A DNA stretch of 64,000 nucleotides from Streptomyces narbonensis (GCF_014649015.1 NZ_BMSF01000001.1:558001-622000); one strand, 5' to 3'. Shown: positions 1 through 11,239, counted from the first letter of the stretch. Notes: generated by a model not told the origin, from the sequence alone. Made by a program: numbers and translations.

Positions 1-1364
<1,364 letters not shown>

Positions 1365-1370
1365 GTCCTG

Positions 1371-1489
1371 CTGAACCGGTGTTCAGGAGCGGCGGTCGGG
1401 CCCTCCTGAACGCCGGTTCAGCAGCGGTACCGGTCCTTGCTGAACCCCGGTTCAGCAGCCGTGCCGATCCTTGCTGAACCCCTGTTCAG
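1371..1489. repeat. array of four 16-bp palindromes, 34-35 bp period
   Basis: Four palindromes with identical arms CTGAAC-N4-GTTCAG lie at 1371-1386, 1406-1421, 1440-1455 and 1474-1489. The central four bases differ (CGGT, GCCG, CCCG, CCCT). Start-to-start distances are 35, 34 and 34 bp, and part of the spacer is also repeated (CCTTG before the arms, CAGC after). It begins 6 bp after the ppdK stop. It may be an operator array, a nucleoid or processing site, or a short tandem-repeat family. No function is assigned. Confidence 0.9.
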
Positions 1490-1572
1490 CAGCGGAAACG
1501 CGGAACCACCGGGGTCGCCGTCGGTCACTTTCGACCCTCACCGACGGGCGGCGGCCCCGGGCGCCAAAGAGA

Positions 1573-1612
1573 GACGGGGCGGACACCTTTGTGCGGAGGT
1601 GTCCGCCCCGTC
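1573..1612 (+). terminator. strong hairpin terminator after ppdK
   Basis: A perfect 16-bp stem (GACGGGGCGGACACCT paired with its complement) closes an 8-nt loop at 1589-1596. There is no long T tract, as is common for Streptomyces terminators. It lies downstream of ppdK and the palindrome array and probably ends ppdK transcription. Confidence 0.8.
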
Positions 1613-2020
1613 GCGTTTCACCCTGATCGAGGCCGCTCATTTTGCTTGGCCGTCGATCAGATGTGAGTTCCTGTTCAATTTCGGCCGATTGAATTATTGG
1701 CCATTGAACTTTTCTGTTTCCTCGACGCAAAGAACGGGGCGGGCGCGACCCCCGGATCCCCACCCAGGGGCCGCGCCCTTTACCGATGTCGGGCAGGTGA
1801 GCCGCAACCTCGCCGACCGCCGCCGGACGCGCAAAGCCCCCCACGGTCTTCGCCACGTCACCTCGGTCCTGAAGGTTTCCTGCCCGACCCGCACAGCTTT
1901 TCGTTTCCTCCCTGATTGCCGCGATGCTTTTCAACTGTGGCTGAAACACCCTGGTAACGTGCTGTGATGCTGTGCATACTCGTCGTCGGGGGTGGTTGCG
2001 AGTGCACAGGTGGGGACGTC
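1613..2020. other. intergenic stretch before the winged-helix regulator
   Basis: No credible gene is seen here. The segment around 1640-1720 is clearly richer in A+T than its surroundings and contains a GTTCAAT/ATTGAAC dyad (1673-1679 and 1703-1709), so promoter or regulator sites are plausible. A TAACGT (1955-1960) about 60 bp before the next start is a possible -10 element. Confidence 0.4.
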
Positions 2021-3046
2021 ATGCTGCGGATTCATTTCACCGGAAACGACTTGGCGGGGGTGCGGACGGCCGCCCGGCCGGATGTTCTATGGGAAACCAT
2101 TCTCAGCTTTCACCGCTTAAGGGACCGGCGCGGATCGGTCGTCTACCGGGAATGGCGTACGGCGGCCCGGACACGGCTCGGGGGTGAGACCCGGCTCCTG
2201 GCCGCGCTCGTTCCCAGCCGCGGCTATTTTCCCGACTTCCTGACGCCCGCCGAAGGCGTCCACGGCCTCGACGAGGGCCTCCAGGCGATCCGTGCGACCG
2301 ACTCGGGCCGGCTCCGCGGCGAGCTCTCCCTGCTCGCCGCCGACCGCTCCGGGGCCCGGACCGTGCCCCACTCGCTGCGCGCCCTCGCCGACGGCGGCGC
2401 GGAGCCCTTCGACCGGCTCGTGGGGGCCCTGCGCAGCTACCACCGGGCCGCGATCGAGCCGTACTGGCCGCACATCCGCGCCCGCGTCGAGGCCGACAGG
2501 GCGCGCCGCGGCCGGGCCCTGCTCGACGGCGGCGCCGACGAACTGCTCGCCTCGCTGCCGCCGATGCTGCGCTGGCGCGCACCCGTCCTGGAGGCCGACT
2601 ACCCGGTCGACCGGGACGTCCACCTCGACGGGCGGGGGCTGCTGCTCCAGCCCTCGTACTTCTGCCGGGGGACACCGGTGGTGCTGCGCGACCCCGCGCT
2701 GCCGCCGGTCCTCGTCTACCCCGTCACCCACGGCGAGGCGCCGACCGTCCGCGAGCCGGGCGGCTCCTCGCTCGCCAAGCTGGTCGGCCAGACCCGCTCG
2801 ACGGTCCTGCACGCCATCGGGGACGGCGGCACGACGAGCGAGCTCGCGCGCCGCGCGGGGGTCTCGCTCGCCTCCGCCAGCCAGCACGCGGGCGTGCTCC
2901 GGGAGGCCGGGCTCATCGCGACCCTGCGCCACGGGAACGCGGTCCTGCACACCCTGACGCCGTTGGGCGCCGCCCTGCTCGGCGGCGCCCAACGGACCAC
3001 GGTGGACCTGCGGTGCTACGCGCGGAACGGGCCGGTCACCTCGTAG
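2021..3046 (+). CDS. winged-helix (ArsR-like) transcriptional regulator with a TTA codon
   Basis: Predicted DNA-binding regulator of about 341 residues. The C-terminal 80 residues form a winged helix-turn-helix (TSELARRAGVSLASASQHAGVLREAGLI, given here only as the region near residues 272-300), typical of ArsR-like proteins that many Streptomyces genomes carry with a long N-terminal domain of unknown role. ATG 2021 is chosen because family members start with the residues that follow it (MLRIHFTGNDL); an upstream in-frame ATG at 1964 is possible. Codon 33 (2117-2119) is TTA, the rare leucine codon read only by bldA tRNA in Streptomyces, which would delay translation until development. The 3' end overlaps the convergent gene by 31 bp. 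The effector is unknown. Confidence 0.85.
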   Translation: MLRIHFTGNDLAGVRTAARPDVLWETILSFHRLRDRRGSVVYREWRTAARTRLGGETRLLAALVPSRGYFPDFLTPAEGVHGLDEGLQAIRATDSGRLRGELSLLAADRSGARTVPHSLRALADGGAEPFDRLVGALRSYHRAAIEPYWPHIRARVEADRARRGRALLDGGADELLASLPPMLRWRAPVLEADYPVDRDVHLDGRGLLLQPSYFCRGTPVVLRDPALPPVLVYPVTHGEAPTVREPGGSSLAKLVGQTRSTVLHAIGDGGTTSELARRAGVSLASASQHAGVLREAGLIATLRHGNAVLHTLTPLGAALLGGAQRTTVDLRCYARNGPVTS

Positions 3047-4173
3047 GTGATACCGCCCGAGGAGCTGCCGCTCGTGCCCCGCTGGCTGGAGAAGTACAGG
3101 CGCGAGCCGTCGGGGGAGAAGGCCGGTCCGGTGATCTCGGAGCTCGACTGGCCGGTGATCCGGAGGAACGGCGCGACGACGTCGTCCGGGGTGATGACGC
3201 AGATCTCCATGTTGCCGCCGTCCTCGGCGACGAACAGGTCGCCGGAGGACGTGCCGGTGATGTTGTCGACGCCGGTCAGCGGGGCGCCGCCGCCGGAGAC
3301 GAGCGAGTCGTCGTAGGCCAGCTCGTAGGTGCCGGCGGCGAGGTTCACCTGCCAGACGCGGTTGTCGCCCTTGGTGGTGAACCAGACGGTGTCGTCCGCG
3401 TAGTAGCAGCCCTCGCCGCCGTTGAAGCGCTTGGCGCCGGAGACCTGGTTGCGGGTGGTGGTCGGCGAGCCGTCCGGGTCCGGCACGTTCTGCCAGGTGA
3501 AGGTGCCGGAGGTGGCGGTGCCCGCCTTGAAGACCTGGAGGGTGCCGGAGGAGAGGTTGCCCCAGGTCGTCGGGAGGAAGCGGTAGAAGCAGCCGTCCGA
3601 CTCGTCCTCGGTCAGGTAGATCGCCTGGCGGACCGGGTCGGCCGCGGCGGCCTCGTGCTTGAACCGGCCCATCGCGTCCCGGCGGGTGGCGGTGCCGCCC
3701 CACGGGTTCGTCTCGTAGACGTAGCCGAGGGACACCTCCTCGCAGGAGAGCCAGGTGTTCCACGGGGTGGCGCCGCCCGCGCAGTTCTGCCGGGTGTTGG
3801 AGAGGATCCGGTACGCGCCGGTGATCGTGCCCGCGGAGTTGAACTTCACCGCGCTCGCGCCGCCGCTCGGGTTGATCTCCGAGTTCGAGACATAGATCCA
3901 GCCGGTGCCGTCGACGAAGCAGGCGCCGCCGTCGGGGGCGTTGTGCCAGGTGTAGGAGGTGCCGGTCACGGTCTGGCCGGACCGGGCGATCACCCGGCTG
4001 GTGAACCCGGCCGGCAGCAGGATGCCGTTCGAGTCCGCCGCGCCGAGCGCCCCGTAGGGGCCGGCGCCGGGCTGGGCGGGGGCGGCGAAGGCCGCCCCGT
4101 GCCAGAGGCTGCCGCCGAAGGCGGCGGCGGAGGTGCCGATGACCGCTCCACGCAGGAAACTGCGTCGCTCCAC
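3016..4173 (-). CDS. Tat-exported PhoX-like (DUF839) phosphatase-family protein
   Basis: 385 residues starting at GTG with an AGGAG ribosome site 7 nt upstream. The N terminus carries a twin-arginine motif (ERRSFLRG) and hydrophobic stretch ending near GAAFA (residue 30), so export by Tat is likely. The rest resembles the PhoX/DUF839 beta-propeller family: WLSCEE, YLTEDESDGCFYRF and a DNxTGTSSGDLFVAEDG block near residues 300-320. PhoX proteins are Ca/Fe-dependent alkaline phosphatases, but many DUF839 actinobacterial members are uncharacterised, so activity is inferred only from family. It is monocistronic and convergent with the preceding regulator. Confidence 0.85.
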   Translation of the reverse strand: MERRSFLRGAVIGTSAAAFGGSLWHGAAFAAPAQPGAGPYGALGAADSNGILLPAGFTSRVIARSGQTVTGTSYTWHNAPDGGACFVDGTGWIYVSNSEINPSGGASAVKFNSAGTITGAYRILSNTRQNCAGGATPWNTWLSCEEVSLGYVYETNPWGGTATRRDAMGRFKHEAAAADPVRQAIYLTEDESDGCFYRFLPTTWGNLSSGTLQVFKAGTATSGTFTWQNVPDPDGSPTTTRNQVSGAKRFNGGEGCYYADDTVWFTTKGDNRVWQVNLAAGTYELAYDDSLVSGGGAPLTGVDNITGTSSGDLFVAEDGGNMEICVITPDDVVAPFLRITGQSSSEITGPAFSPDGSRLYFSSQRGTSGSSSGGITYEVTGPFRA

Positions 4174-4405
4174 GTCTCACTCCTGAAGAGGGTGATGAAC
4201 CGCCCCGCGCCGGTCGGCGGCGGGGTCGCGCGCTTCCGGAACCTAGGAGTCCCGCGTTGACGGTGCATCAACGAGCGATGACGTGGAAGAGGCGGGGACG
4301 GGGCGAAGGGCCGCGCCGAGGGAGGGCGGGGGCGTGAGGGGAGTACGGGGTGCCCGGGACGTTCGGCACTGGGGGAACGGGGGCCGGGCGGGCAGACTGG
4401 GAGGC

Positions 4406-4861
4406 ATGCGCTCCACCACCCGGGACATCAGCGACCGCGACGACCTCGACGTCATCCTGCGCCGCTTCTACACGGCCGCCTTCGCGGACCCGCTGATCGG
4501 GCCCTTCTTCACCGAGATCGCCGGCACGGACCTGGAGGTCCACCTGCCGCGGATCACCGACTTCTGGGAGCGCGCCCTCTTCCGTACCGCCGACTACGGG
4601 CGGGACGCCTTCGCGCCGCACGCCGCGCTCCACTCCGCGCGCCCGCTCACCGCCGCTCACTTCGGGCGCTGGACACAGCTCTGGCGCGCCACCGTCGACG
4701 GCCTCCACCAGGGCCCGAGGGCCGAGCGGGCCAAGGCGCAGGGCGAGCGGATCGCCGTCGCGATGCTGCGGCGGCTGGCCGGGCCGGACGCGGCGACCGA
4801 GGGCGGAGGCAGCGGGGGATTCGTCCCCTTGGCGGCGTTCGAGCTGCGCTCGGTGGCCTGA
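4406..4861 (+). CDS. group III-type truncated hemoglobin
   Basis: A 151-residue globin-like protein. The N-terminal half (DVILRRFYTAAFADPLIGPFF) and ITDFWERALF match the 2-on-2 group III globin pattern. A His in the PHAALH segment (residues about 72-76) is a good candidate for the proximal heme ligand. ATG 4406 is preceded by GGGAGG. Globins of this group bind O2 or NO, and roles in respiration or nitrosative stress are proposed for the family but unproven. No operon partner; a 123-bp gap follows. Confidence 0.85.
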   Translation: MRSTTRDISDRDDLDVILRRFYTAAFADPLIGPFFTEIAGTDLEVHLPRITDFWERALFRTADYGRDAFAPHAALHSARPLTAAHFGRWTQLWRATVDGLHQGPRAERAKAQGERIAVAMLRRLAGPDAATEGGGSGGFVPLAAFELRSVA

Positions 4862-4984
4862 CCGGAGAAACCTTCGGAGAATTTCCCGGGAGAGCGATGA
4901 GTTCCGGGCGGGACGCCCGTCTTACCTCTCGACAGCGCCGGAACGCACCGAGCACCCCGGCCGCCCGATGGAAGAGAGCACGTC

Positions 4985-5398
4985 ATGGCCCCGCAGATGA
5001 TCTTCGTCAACCTGCCCGTGAAGGACCTCGACGCCAGCAAGGCCTTCTACGAGAAGATCGGCTACTCCATCAACCCGAACTTCACCGACGAGACCGCGGC
5101 CTGCGTCGTCATCAGCGACACGATCTTCGCCATGCTGCTCACCGAGGAGAAGTTCAGGAGCTTCACCGCCCCGGGCAAGACGATCTCCGACGCCACGAAG
5201 ACCACCGAGGTGCTCATCACGCTGAGCGCCGAGAGCCGCGCGAAGGCCGACGAGCTGGCCGACGCGGCCCTCGCCGCCGGCGGCTCCCCGGCGAAGGAGC
5301 CGATGGACATGGGCTTCATGTACGGCCGCTCCTTCGCCGACCCGGACGGCCACCACTGGGAGGTCTTCTGGATGGACCCGGCGGCGGCCCAGGGCTGA
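4985..5398 (+). CDS. VOC-family (glyoxalase/bleomycin-resistance fold) protein
   Basis: 137 residues forming two beta-alpha-beta-beta-beta modules: MIFVNLPVKDLDASKAFYEKIGY at the start and DPDGHHWEVFWMDP at the end, the standard VOC signatures. The DGHxWEV motif supplies a typical Glu metal ligand. Members are isomerases, dioxygenases or resistance proteins; the substrate cannot be read from sequence. It stands alone, convergent with the SDR gene 18 bp away. Confidence 0.88.
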   Translation: MAPQMIFVNLPVKDLDASKAFYEKIGYSINPNFTDETAACVVISDTIFAMLLTEEKFRSFTAPGKTISDATKTTEVLITLSAESRAKADELADAALAAGGSPAKEPMDMGFMYGRSFADPDGHHWEVFWMDPAAAQG

Positions 5399-5416
5399 GC
5401 CCCGCGCGGCAGCACG

Positions 5417-6196
5417 TCAGGCGGAGACCCCGCCGTCGATCACCAGGTCGGTGCCGACGGCGGAGCCCGCCGCGTCCGAGGCGAGGTACAGGACGGCCGC
5501 CGCGACCTCGGCGGCCGACGAGATCCGGCCCAGCGGCGACTGCTCCTTCATCCGGACCTCCCGCTCGGCCTCGGTCTCGCCGGGCAGCAGCGACATCGAG
5601 GACTCCGAGGCGCCCGGGCTGACCGCGTTGATCCGGACCCCGTCGGCGATATGGTCCAGGGCCGCGGCCCGGGTCAGGGCCGAGACGGCCGCCTTCGAGA
5701 CCTGGTAGCCGAAGACTCCGGGGATCCGGACGTGCGGGCCCAGGTTGGACGAGACGTTCACGATCGCCCCGCCGCCGTGTGCCCGCATGTGCGCCACCTC
5801 GGCCTGGAGGGCGTGGAGCACGCCCGTCACGTTGATGTCGAGCAGCGTGTGCCAGTCCTCCAGGGGGAAGTCGGCCGCGCTGTGGCCGCCCCGGAAGACC
5901 CCGGCGTTGTTGACGGCGACGTCGAGACCCCCGAAGAGCTCGACCGAGCGGCGGACCAGCTCCCGCGTGGACTCGGCGTCGGACACGTCGGCCGGCACGG
6001 CGGCCGCGGTGCCTCCGGCGGCCTCGATCAGGGCGACCGTCTCGTCGAGCGGCCCGGGGGTCCGGCCGGCGACGACGACCTTCGCGCCCTCGGCGGCGAA
6101 GGCGAGCGCGATGACCCGGCCGAGCCCGGAGCCGGCGCCGGTGACGAGGGCGGTGTGGCCGGCGAAGCGCTCGGAGGTTACGGATGTTGCGGACAT
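5417..6196 (-). CDS. short-chain dehydrogenase/reductase (SDR)
   Basis: 259 residues, classical SDR. TGAGSGLG (cofactor-binding) near residue 18, NNAG near 90, and catalytic Ser-Tyr-Lys with YQVSK near 155. The C terminus (YLASDAAGSAVGTDLVIDGG) is typical. It likely uses NAD(P)H on an unknown carbonyl or alcohol. ATG 6196 lies 26 bp after the MFS gene, so it is probably the last gene of a TetR-controlled unit with the exporter. Confidence 0.92.
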   Translation of the reverse strand: MSATSVTSERFAGHTALVTGAGSGLGRVIALAFAAEGAKVVVAGRTPGPLDETVALIEAAGGTAAAVPADVSDAESTRELVRRSVELFGGLDVAVNNAGVFRGGHSAADFPLEDWHTLLDINVTGVLHALQAEVAHMRAHGGGAIVNVSSNLGPHVRIPGVFGYQVSKAAVSALTRAAALDHIADGVRINAVSPGASESSMSLLPGETEAEREVRMKEQSPLGRISSAAEVAAAVLYLASDAAGSAVGTDLVIDGGVSA

Positions 6197-6222
6197 GTGT
6201 GTCGACTCCCCTGTGAATGCTT

Positions 6223-7659
<1,437 letters not shown>

Positions 7660-7677
7660 TGGAGTCCCCCCTATACC

Positions 7678-7692
7678 TGACCGTACATTCCA
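7678..7692. promoter_or_regulatory. candidate TetR operator at the MFS promoter
   Basis: TGACCGTACATTCCA on the + strand shares TGACCG-N4-TTCCA with an element in the promoter of the adjacent tetR (8349-8363, opposite orientation). It overlaps a possible MFS -10 (TACGGT read on the minus strand, 7680-7685 region). Inferred operator for the neighbouring TetR protein. Confidence 0.6.
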
Positions 7693-7708
7693 ATAAGAGA
7701 TCCGAACA

Positions 7709-7734
7709 AAAGGGTGCCCCCGTGGGCACCCTTT
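7709..7734 (-). terminator. intrinsic terminator after tetR
   Basis: 11-bp perfect stem (AAAGGGTGCCC and its complement) with a 4-nt loop, followed on the minus strand by a T-rich run. It sits 10 bp beyond the tetR stop and separates tetR from the MFS gene. Confidence 0.85.
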
Positions 7735-7743
7735 CCCGGGTCC

Positions 7744-8328
7744 TCAGTCCAGCAGTGCCAGTGCCTGCTCCGCCGCGTCCAGGACCCTGCCCGGGTCCGT
7801 CGAGGCCTTGCCGACCACCCTGATCCCCTGGAGCAGGACCAGCAGCATCCGGGCCAGGGCCCGCGGGTCCCGGTCCGCCGGGAGCTCGCCCCCGGCGCGG
7901 GCCCGGGTGAGCGCCCCGTACAGGAGCGTCTCGATCTGCTCCCAGCTGAGCTCGACCCTGCGGGCGACGGCCGTGTCGTGAGGGGCCAGCTCCGTCGCCG
8001 AGTTGGTGACGAAGCAGCCGTTCAGCCGCTCGCCCTCCGTCGCCGCCTCGGCGGCGAAGCGGCGGACGAGCGCCCGCACGGCCGGCAGTGCCGGACCCGG
8101 CGTGGACAGCTCCTCGACGAGCGCCGGGTCCCGGGTCTCCAGGTAGCGGTCCATCGCCTTCATGTACAGCTCGTGCTTGTTGCCGAAGGTCGCGTAGATG
8201 CTGGCCCGGCCGACGCCGAGGTGCTCCACGAGGTCCGACATCGTCGTCGCCTCGTAGCCCCGCGCCCAGAACAGGTCGAGAGCGGCCTGGAGCGCGGCGT
8301 CGGGATCGAATTCCTTGGTCCTGGCCAC
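7744..8328 (-). CDS. TetR/AcrR-family repressor
   Basis: About 194 residues. The N-terminal HTH (ALQAALDLFWARGYEATTMS then LGVGRASIYATFGNKHELY) is classic TetR; the C-terminal ligand domain resembles the regulators that begin ARTKEFDP and control nearby exporters. GTG 8328 is chosen because the family starts there and because a -10 box ends 6 nt upstream, which would give a leaderless mRNA; an upstream ATG at 8364 would lie inside the promoter. It probably represses itself and the MFS-SDR pair through the shared 15-bp elements. Confidence 0.9.
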   Translation of the reverse strand: MARTKEFDPDAALQAALDLFWARGYEATTMSDLVEHLGVGRASIYATFGNKHELYMKAMDRYLETRDPALVEELSTPGPALPAVRALVRRFAAEAATEGERLNGCFVTNSATELAPHDTAVARRVELSWEQIETLLYGALTRARAGGELPADRDPRALARMLLVLLQGIRVVGKASTDPGRVLDAAEQALALLD

Positions 8329-8334
8329 AGGGCG

Positions 8335-8364
8335 ACAGTACGTCTTTCTGGAACGATCGGTCAA
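8335..8364 (-). promoter_or_regulatory. tetR promoter with overlapping operator
   Basis: Read on the minus strand: -35 TTGACC (8359-8364), 18-bp spacer, -10 TACTGT (8335-8340), then 6 nt to the GTG start. The element TGACCGATCGTTCCA (8349-8363) overlaps the -35 and matches the MFS-promoter element at 7678-7692 in 11 fixed positions. Confidence 0.7.
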
Positions 8365-8365
8365 G

Positions 8366-8698
8366 CTAGATGGAGCGGAGGGGATAGACCGCCACCGCGA
8401 CCTCGTCGTCGTCCAGGCAGCGGCCCGTCTCCAGGTCGAAGCGCTGCTTCAGGAGCGGTGAGGCCACGAACGGCCGCCCGTCCACCGAGCCGACCAGCCC
8501 ACGGGACAGCACCTGCGCCCCCGTGAACGGGTCGCGGTTGTCGATCGCGTACGTCCGCCCGGCCCGGTCCCGGAAGACCGCCGCCTGCCGGCCGTCGGGC
8601 AGCAGCGCCGCCACGCCCCGGCCCGGTGTCAGCCGGGACTCCTCGCAGACCGTCATCCAGGAATCCGCGGCGGGGGAGAGTTCGAGAGTCGTCGTCAT
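8366..8698 (-). CDS. nirD: nitrite reductase small subunit NirD
   Basis: 110 residues, Rieske-like fold without the Fe-S ligand Cys/His pairs, as is normal for assimilatory NirD. Signatures: GRGVAALLPDGRQAAVFR, YAIDNRDPFTGAQVLSRG and SPLLKQRFDLETGRC. Works with NirB in NAD(P)H-dependent reduction of nitrite to ammonium. Its ATG overlaps the nirB stop by 4 bp (translational coupling). Last gene of the three-gene operon. Confidence 0.95.
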   Translation of the reverse strand: MTTTLELSPAADSWMTVCEESRLTPGRGVAALLPDGRQAAVFRDRAGRTYAIDNRDPFTGAQVLSRGLVGSVDGRPFVASPLLKQRFDLETGRCLDDDEVAVAVYPLRSI

Positions 8699-11238
8699 CG
8701 GGAGGTGGCTCCTTCCAGGGTGCCGATCGTGAGGATCGTCAGGTCCGGCTTGATCTGGTCGCGCTCCGGCATGAACCGCACCGACGGGTCCGGTGCCTCC
8801 GGCGCGTTCACGAAGGAGACGAAGCGCCGCAGCCGGTCCGGGTCGTCCAGCGTCTGCGCCCATTCGTCCTGGTAGTCCGCGACGTGGGCCGCCATCAGCG
8901 ACTCCAGCTCGTCGCACAGGCCGAGCGAGTCGTGCACCACCACGTCCTTGAGGTGGTCGAGCCCGCCCTCCAGGCGCTCCAGCCAGGTCGACGTCCGCTC
9001 CAGGCGGTCCGCCGTCCGGATGTAGAACATCAGGAACCGGTCGATCAGCCGGACGAGTTCGGCGTCCGAGAGGTCCTGCGCGAGCAGGTCCGCGTGGCGC
9101 GGGGTCGCGCCGCCGTTCCCGCCGACGTACAGGTTCCAGCCGTTCGCCGTCGCGATGATCCCGAAGTCCTTCGACTGGGCCTCCGCGCACTCACGGGCGC
9201 AGCCCGAGACCGCCGACTTGAGCTTGTGCGGGGAGCGCAGACCCCGGTAGCGCAGCTCCAGCTGGATCGCCATCTTCACCGAGTCCTGCACGCCGTAGCG
9301 GCACCAGGTCTGCCCCACACAGGACTTCACGGTGCGCAGCGACTTGCCGTAGGCGTGCCCCGACTCGAAGCCGGCGTCGACGAGCCGGGTCCAGATCGCC
9401 GGCAGCTGCTCGACCCGGGCGCCGAACATGTCGATCCGCTGACCGCCCGTGATCTTCGTGTAGAGCCCGAAGTCCCGGGCCACCTCGCCGATCACGATCA
9501 GCCCGTCCGGGGTGATCTCGCCGCCGGGGATGCGGGGCACGACCGAGTACGAGCCGTTGCGCTGCAGGTTGGCGAGGAAGTGGTCGTTGGTGTCCTGGAG
9601 GGAGGCCTGCTCGCCGTCGAGGATGTAGCCGTTGTTGAGGGAGGCCAGGATGGACCCGACGGTCGGCTTGCAGACCTCGCAGCCCTCCCCGCCCTTCGCC
9701 TCGTCCCGGCCGTGCGAGTCGAGCAGCGCGGCGAAGGAGGTGATCCGGAGCGTGCGGGCGACCTCGTACAGCTCGCTGCGGGTGTACGAGAAGTCGCGGC
9801 ACAGGCCCTTGTCGGTGGGGGCCGGCAGCAGCTTCTCGATCACCTTCACGCAACTGCCGCAACCCGTACCGGCCTTGGTGCACTTCTTGACCTCGGCGAG
9901 CGATTCGCACTGGCCGATCGCGTGCTTCGTGACGTTGTGACAGGAGCAGATGACCGCGTCGTCCGGCAGCGCCGAGGGACCGAGCGCCACCGGCGCGCCG
10001 GCGCCCGCCGGGAGCACCAACTGCTCGGCGGAGACGGGCGGTACGGTGCCGGTCAGCGGCCGGAGGAGGCCGTACTGCTCGGCGTCGCCGACCAGGACGC
10101 CGCCGAGGAGGCGGCCCTCGCCGTCGATCACCAGCTTCTTGTAGACGCCCGAGCGGGAGTCGGAGTAGACGACGTCGAGGCAGCCCTCGGTCGTGCCGTG
10201 CGCGTCGCCGAAGGAGGCCACGTCCACGCCGAGGAGCTTCAGCTTGGTCGACATGTCGGCACCGGTGAAGCCGTCGCCTTCGCCGGCCTCGTCGGCGATC
10301 GCCGCCGCCACCGTCTGCGCCATCTCGTAGCCCGGCGCCACCAGGCCGTACACCCGGCCGTCCGAGGCGAGCGCGCACTCGCCGATCGCGAAGACCGCAG
10401 GGTCGGACGTGCGGCACAGCTCGTCGACCGCGATGCCGCCGCGCTCGCCGACGTCGAGGCCGCAGTCGCGGGCCAGCTGGTCCCGGGGCCGTACGCCCGC
10501 CGAGAAGACGACCATGTCCGTGGCCAGTTCGGAGCCGTCCGAGAGCTTCATTCCGGTCACGGCGCCGTCGGTCGTCACGACCTCCTGGGTGCCCGTCCCC
10601 GTGTGGACGCTCAGGCCCATCCGCTCGATCGTGCGCAGCAGCGCGGTGCCGCCGCCCTCGTCGACCTGCACCGGCATCAGGCGCGGCGCGAACTCCACCA
10701 CGTGCGTCTCGAGTCCGAGCCCCTTGAGCGCGCCGGCCGCCTCCAGGCCGAGCAGTCCGCCGCCGACGACCGCGCCGGTCGTCGCCGTCTTCGCGTACTC
10801 CTCGATCGCCAGGAGGTCCTCGATCGTGCGGTAGACGAAGCAGCCGCGGGCGTCCTTGCCGGGGACCGGCGGGACGAAGGGGTACGAGCCGGTGGCGAGG
10901 ACGAGCGTGTCGTACGCGAAGACCTGCCCGGAACGGGCGGTGACCGTGCGGGCCGCCCGGTCCACCGACTCCGCCGCGTCGCCCACGTACAGCTCGATGC
11001 CGTGCTTCTCCATGAAGCCGGCCTCGACCATCGACAGGTCGTCCGGGGTCTTGCCGGAGAAGTACGAGGTCAGCTGGACGCGGTCGTAGGCCGGGCGCGG
11101 CTCCTCGCAGAGAACCACGACGCGGGCCCGCTCGGTGACGCCACGGTCGGCGAGCGCCTCCAGGAAGCGCTGGCCGACCATTCCGTGGCCGACCAGGACG
11201 ATCGTGGGGGTGGACGCGGTCGTCATGTCAGCGCTCAT
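8695..11238 (-). CDS. nirB: nitrite reductase large subunit NirB
   Basis: About 847 residues. The N-terminal FAD/NAD-binding oxidoreductase half (TIVLVGHGMVGQRF) is followed by a BFD-like [2Fe-2S] domain (CSCHNVTK, then GTGCGSC near residue 475) and a C-terminal sulfite/nitrite reductase domain with the siroheme/[4Fe-4S] cysteines in VGQTWCRYG and GCARECAE (near 640-690). Reduces nitrite to ammonium in the cytosol. ATG 11238 has GGAGG 8 nt upstream. It lies 1 bp after the preceding FAD-oxidoreductase gene, and siroheme may come from the chelatase encoded at 28.6 kb. Confidence 0.96.
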   Translation of the reverse strand: MSADMTTASTPTIVLVGHGMVGQRFLEALADRGVTERARVVVLCEEPRPAYDRVQLTSYFSGKTPDDLSMVEAGFMEKHGIELYVGDAAESVDRAARTVTARSGQVFAYDTLVLATGSYPFVPPVPGKDARGCFVYRTIEDLLAIEEYAKTATTGAVVGGGLLGLEAAGALKGLGLETHVVEFAPRLMPVQVDEGGGTALLRTIERMGLSVHTGTGTQEVVTTDGAVTGMKLSDGSELATDMVVFSAGVRPRDQLARDCGLDVGERGGIAVDELCRTSDPAVFAIGECALASDGRVYGLVAPGYEMAQTVAAAIADEAGEGDGFTGADMSTKLKLLGVDVASFGDAHGTTEGCLDVVYSDSRSGVYKKLVIDGEGRLLGGVLVGDAEQYGLLRPLTGTVPPVSAEQLVLPAGAGAPVALGPSALPDDAVICSCHNVTKHAIGQCESLAEVKKCTKAGTGCGSCVKVIEKLLPAPTDKGLCRDFSYTRSELYEVARTLRITSFAALLDSHGRDEAKGGEGCEVCKPTVGSILASLNNGYILDGEQASLQDTNDHFLANLQRNGSYSVVPRIPGGEITPDGLIVIGEVARDFGLYTKITGGQRIDMFGARVEQLPAIWTRLVDAGFESGHAYGKSLRTVKSCVGQTWCRYGVQDSVKMAIQLELRYRGLRSPHKLKSAVSGCARECAEAQSKDFGIIATANGWNLYVGGNGGATPRHADLLAQDLSDAELVRLIDRFLMFYIRTADRLERTSTWLERLEGGLDHLKDVVVHDSLGLCDELESLMAAHVADYQDEWAQTLDDPDRLRRFVSFVNAPEAPDPSVRFMPERDQIKPDLTILTIGTLEGATSR

Positions 11239-11239
11239 G

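Noticed and set aside
1371..1489. Short CRISPR-like array
   Set aside because: Repeats are 16-bp palindromes with 18-19 bp partly repeated spacers and no cas genes; not CRISPR.
1673..1709. GTTCAAT/ATTGAAC dyad
   Set aside because: Arms of 7 bp, 23 bp apart, in the A+T-rich stretch; could be chance. Kept only as a remark.
1452..1949. 165-residue minus frame after ppdK
   Set aside because: It crosses the palindrome array and the terminator and has no family or ribosome site.
2117..4180. Long minus-strand frame across the regulator and PhoX-like genes
   Set aside because: Arg/Pro-rich composition typical of a shadow frame in GC-rich DNA.
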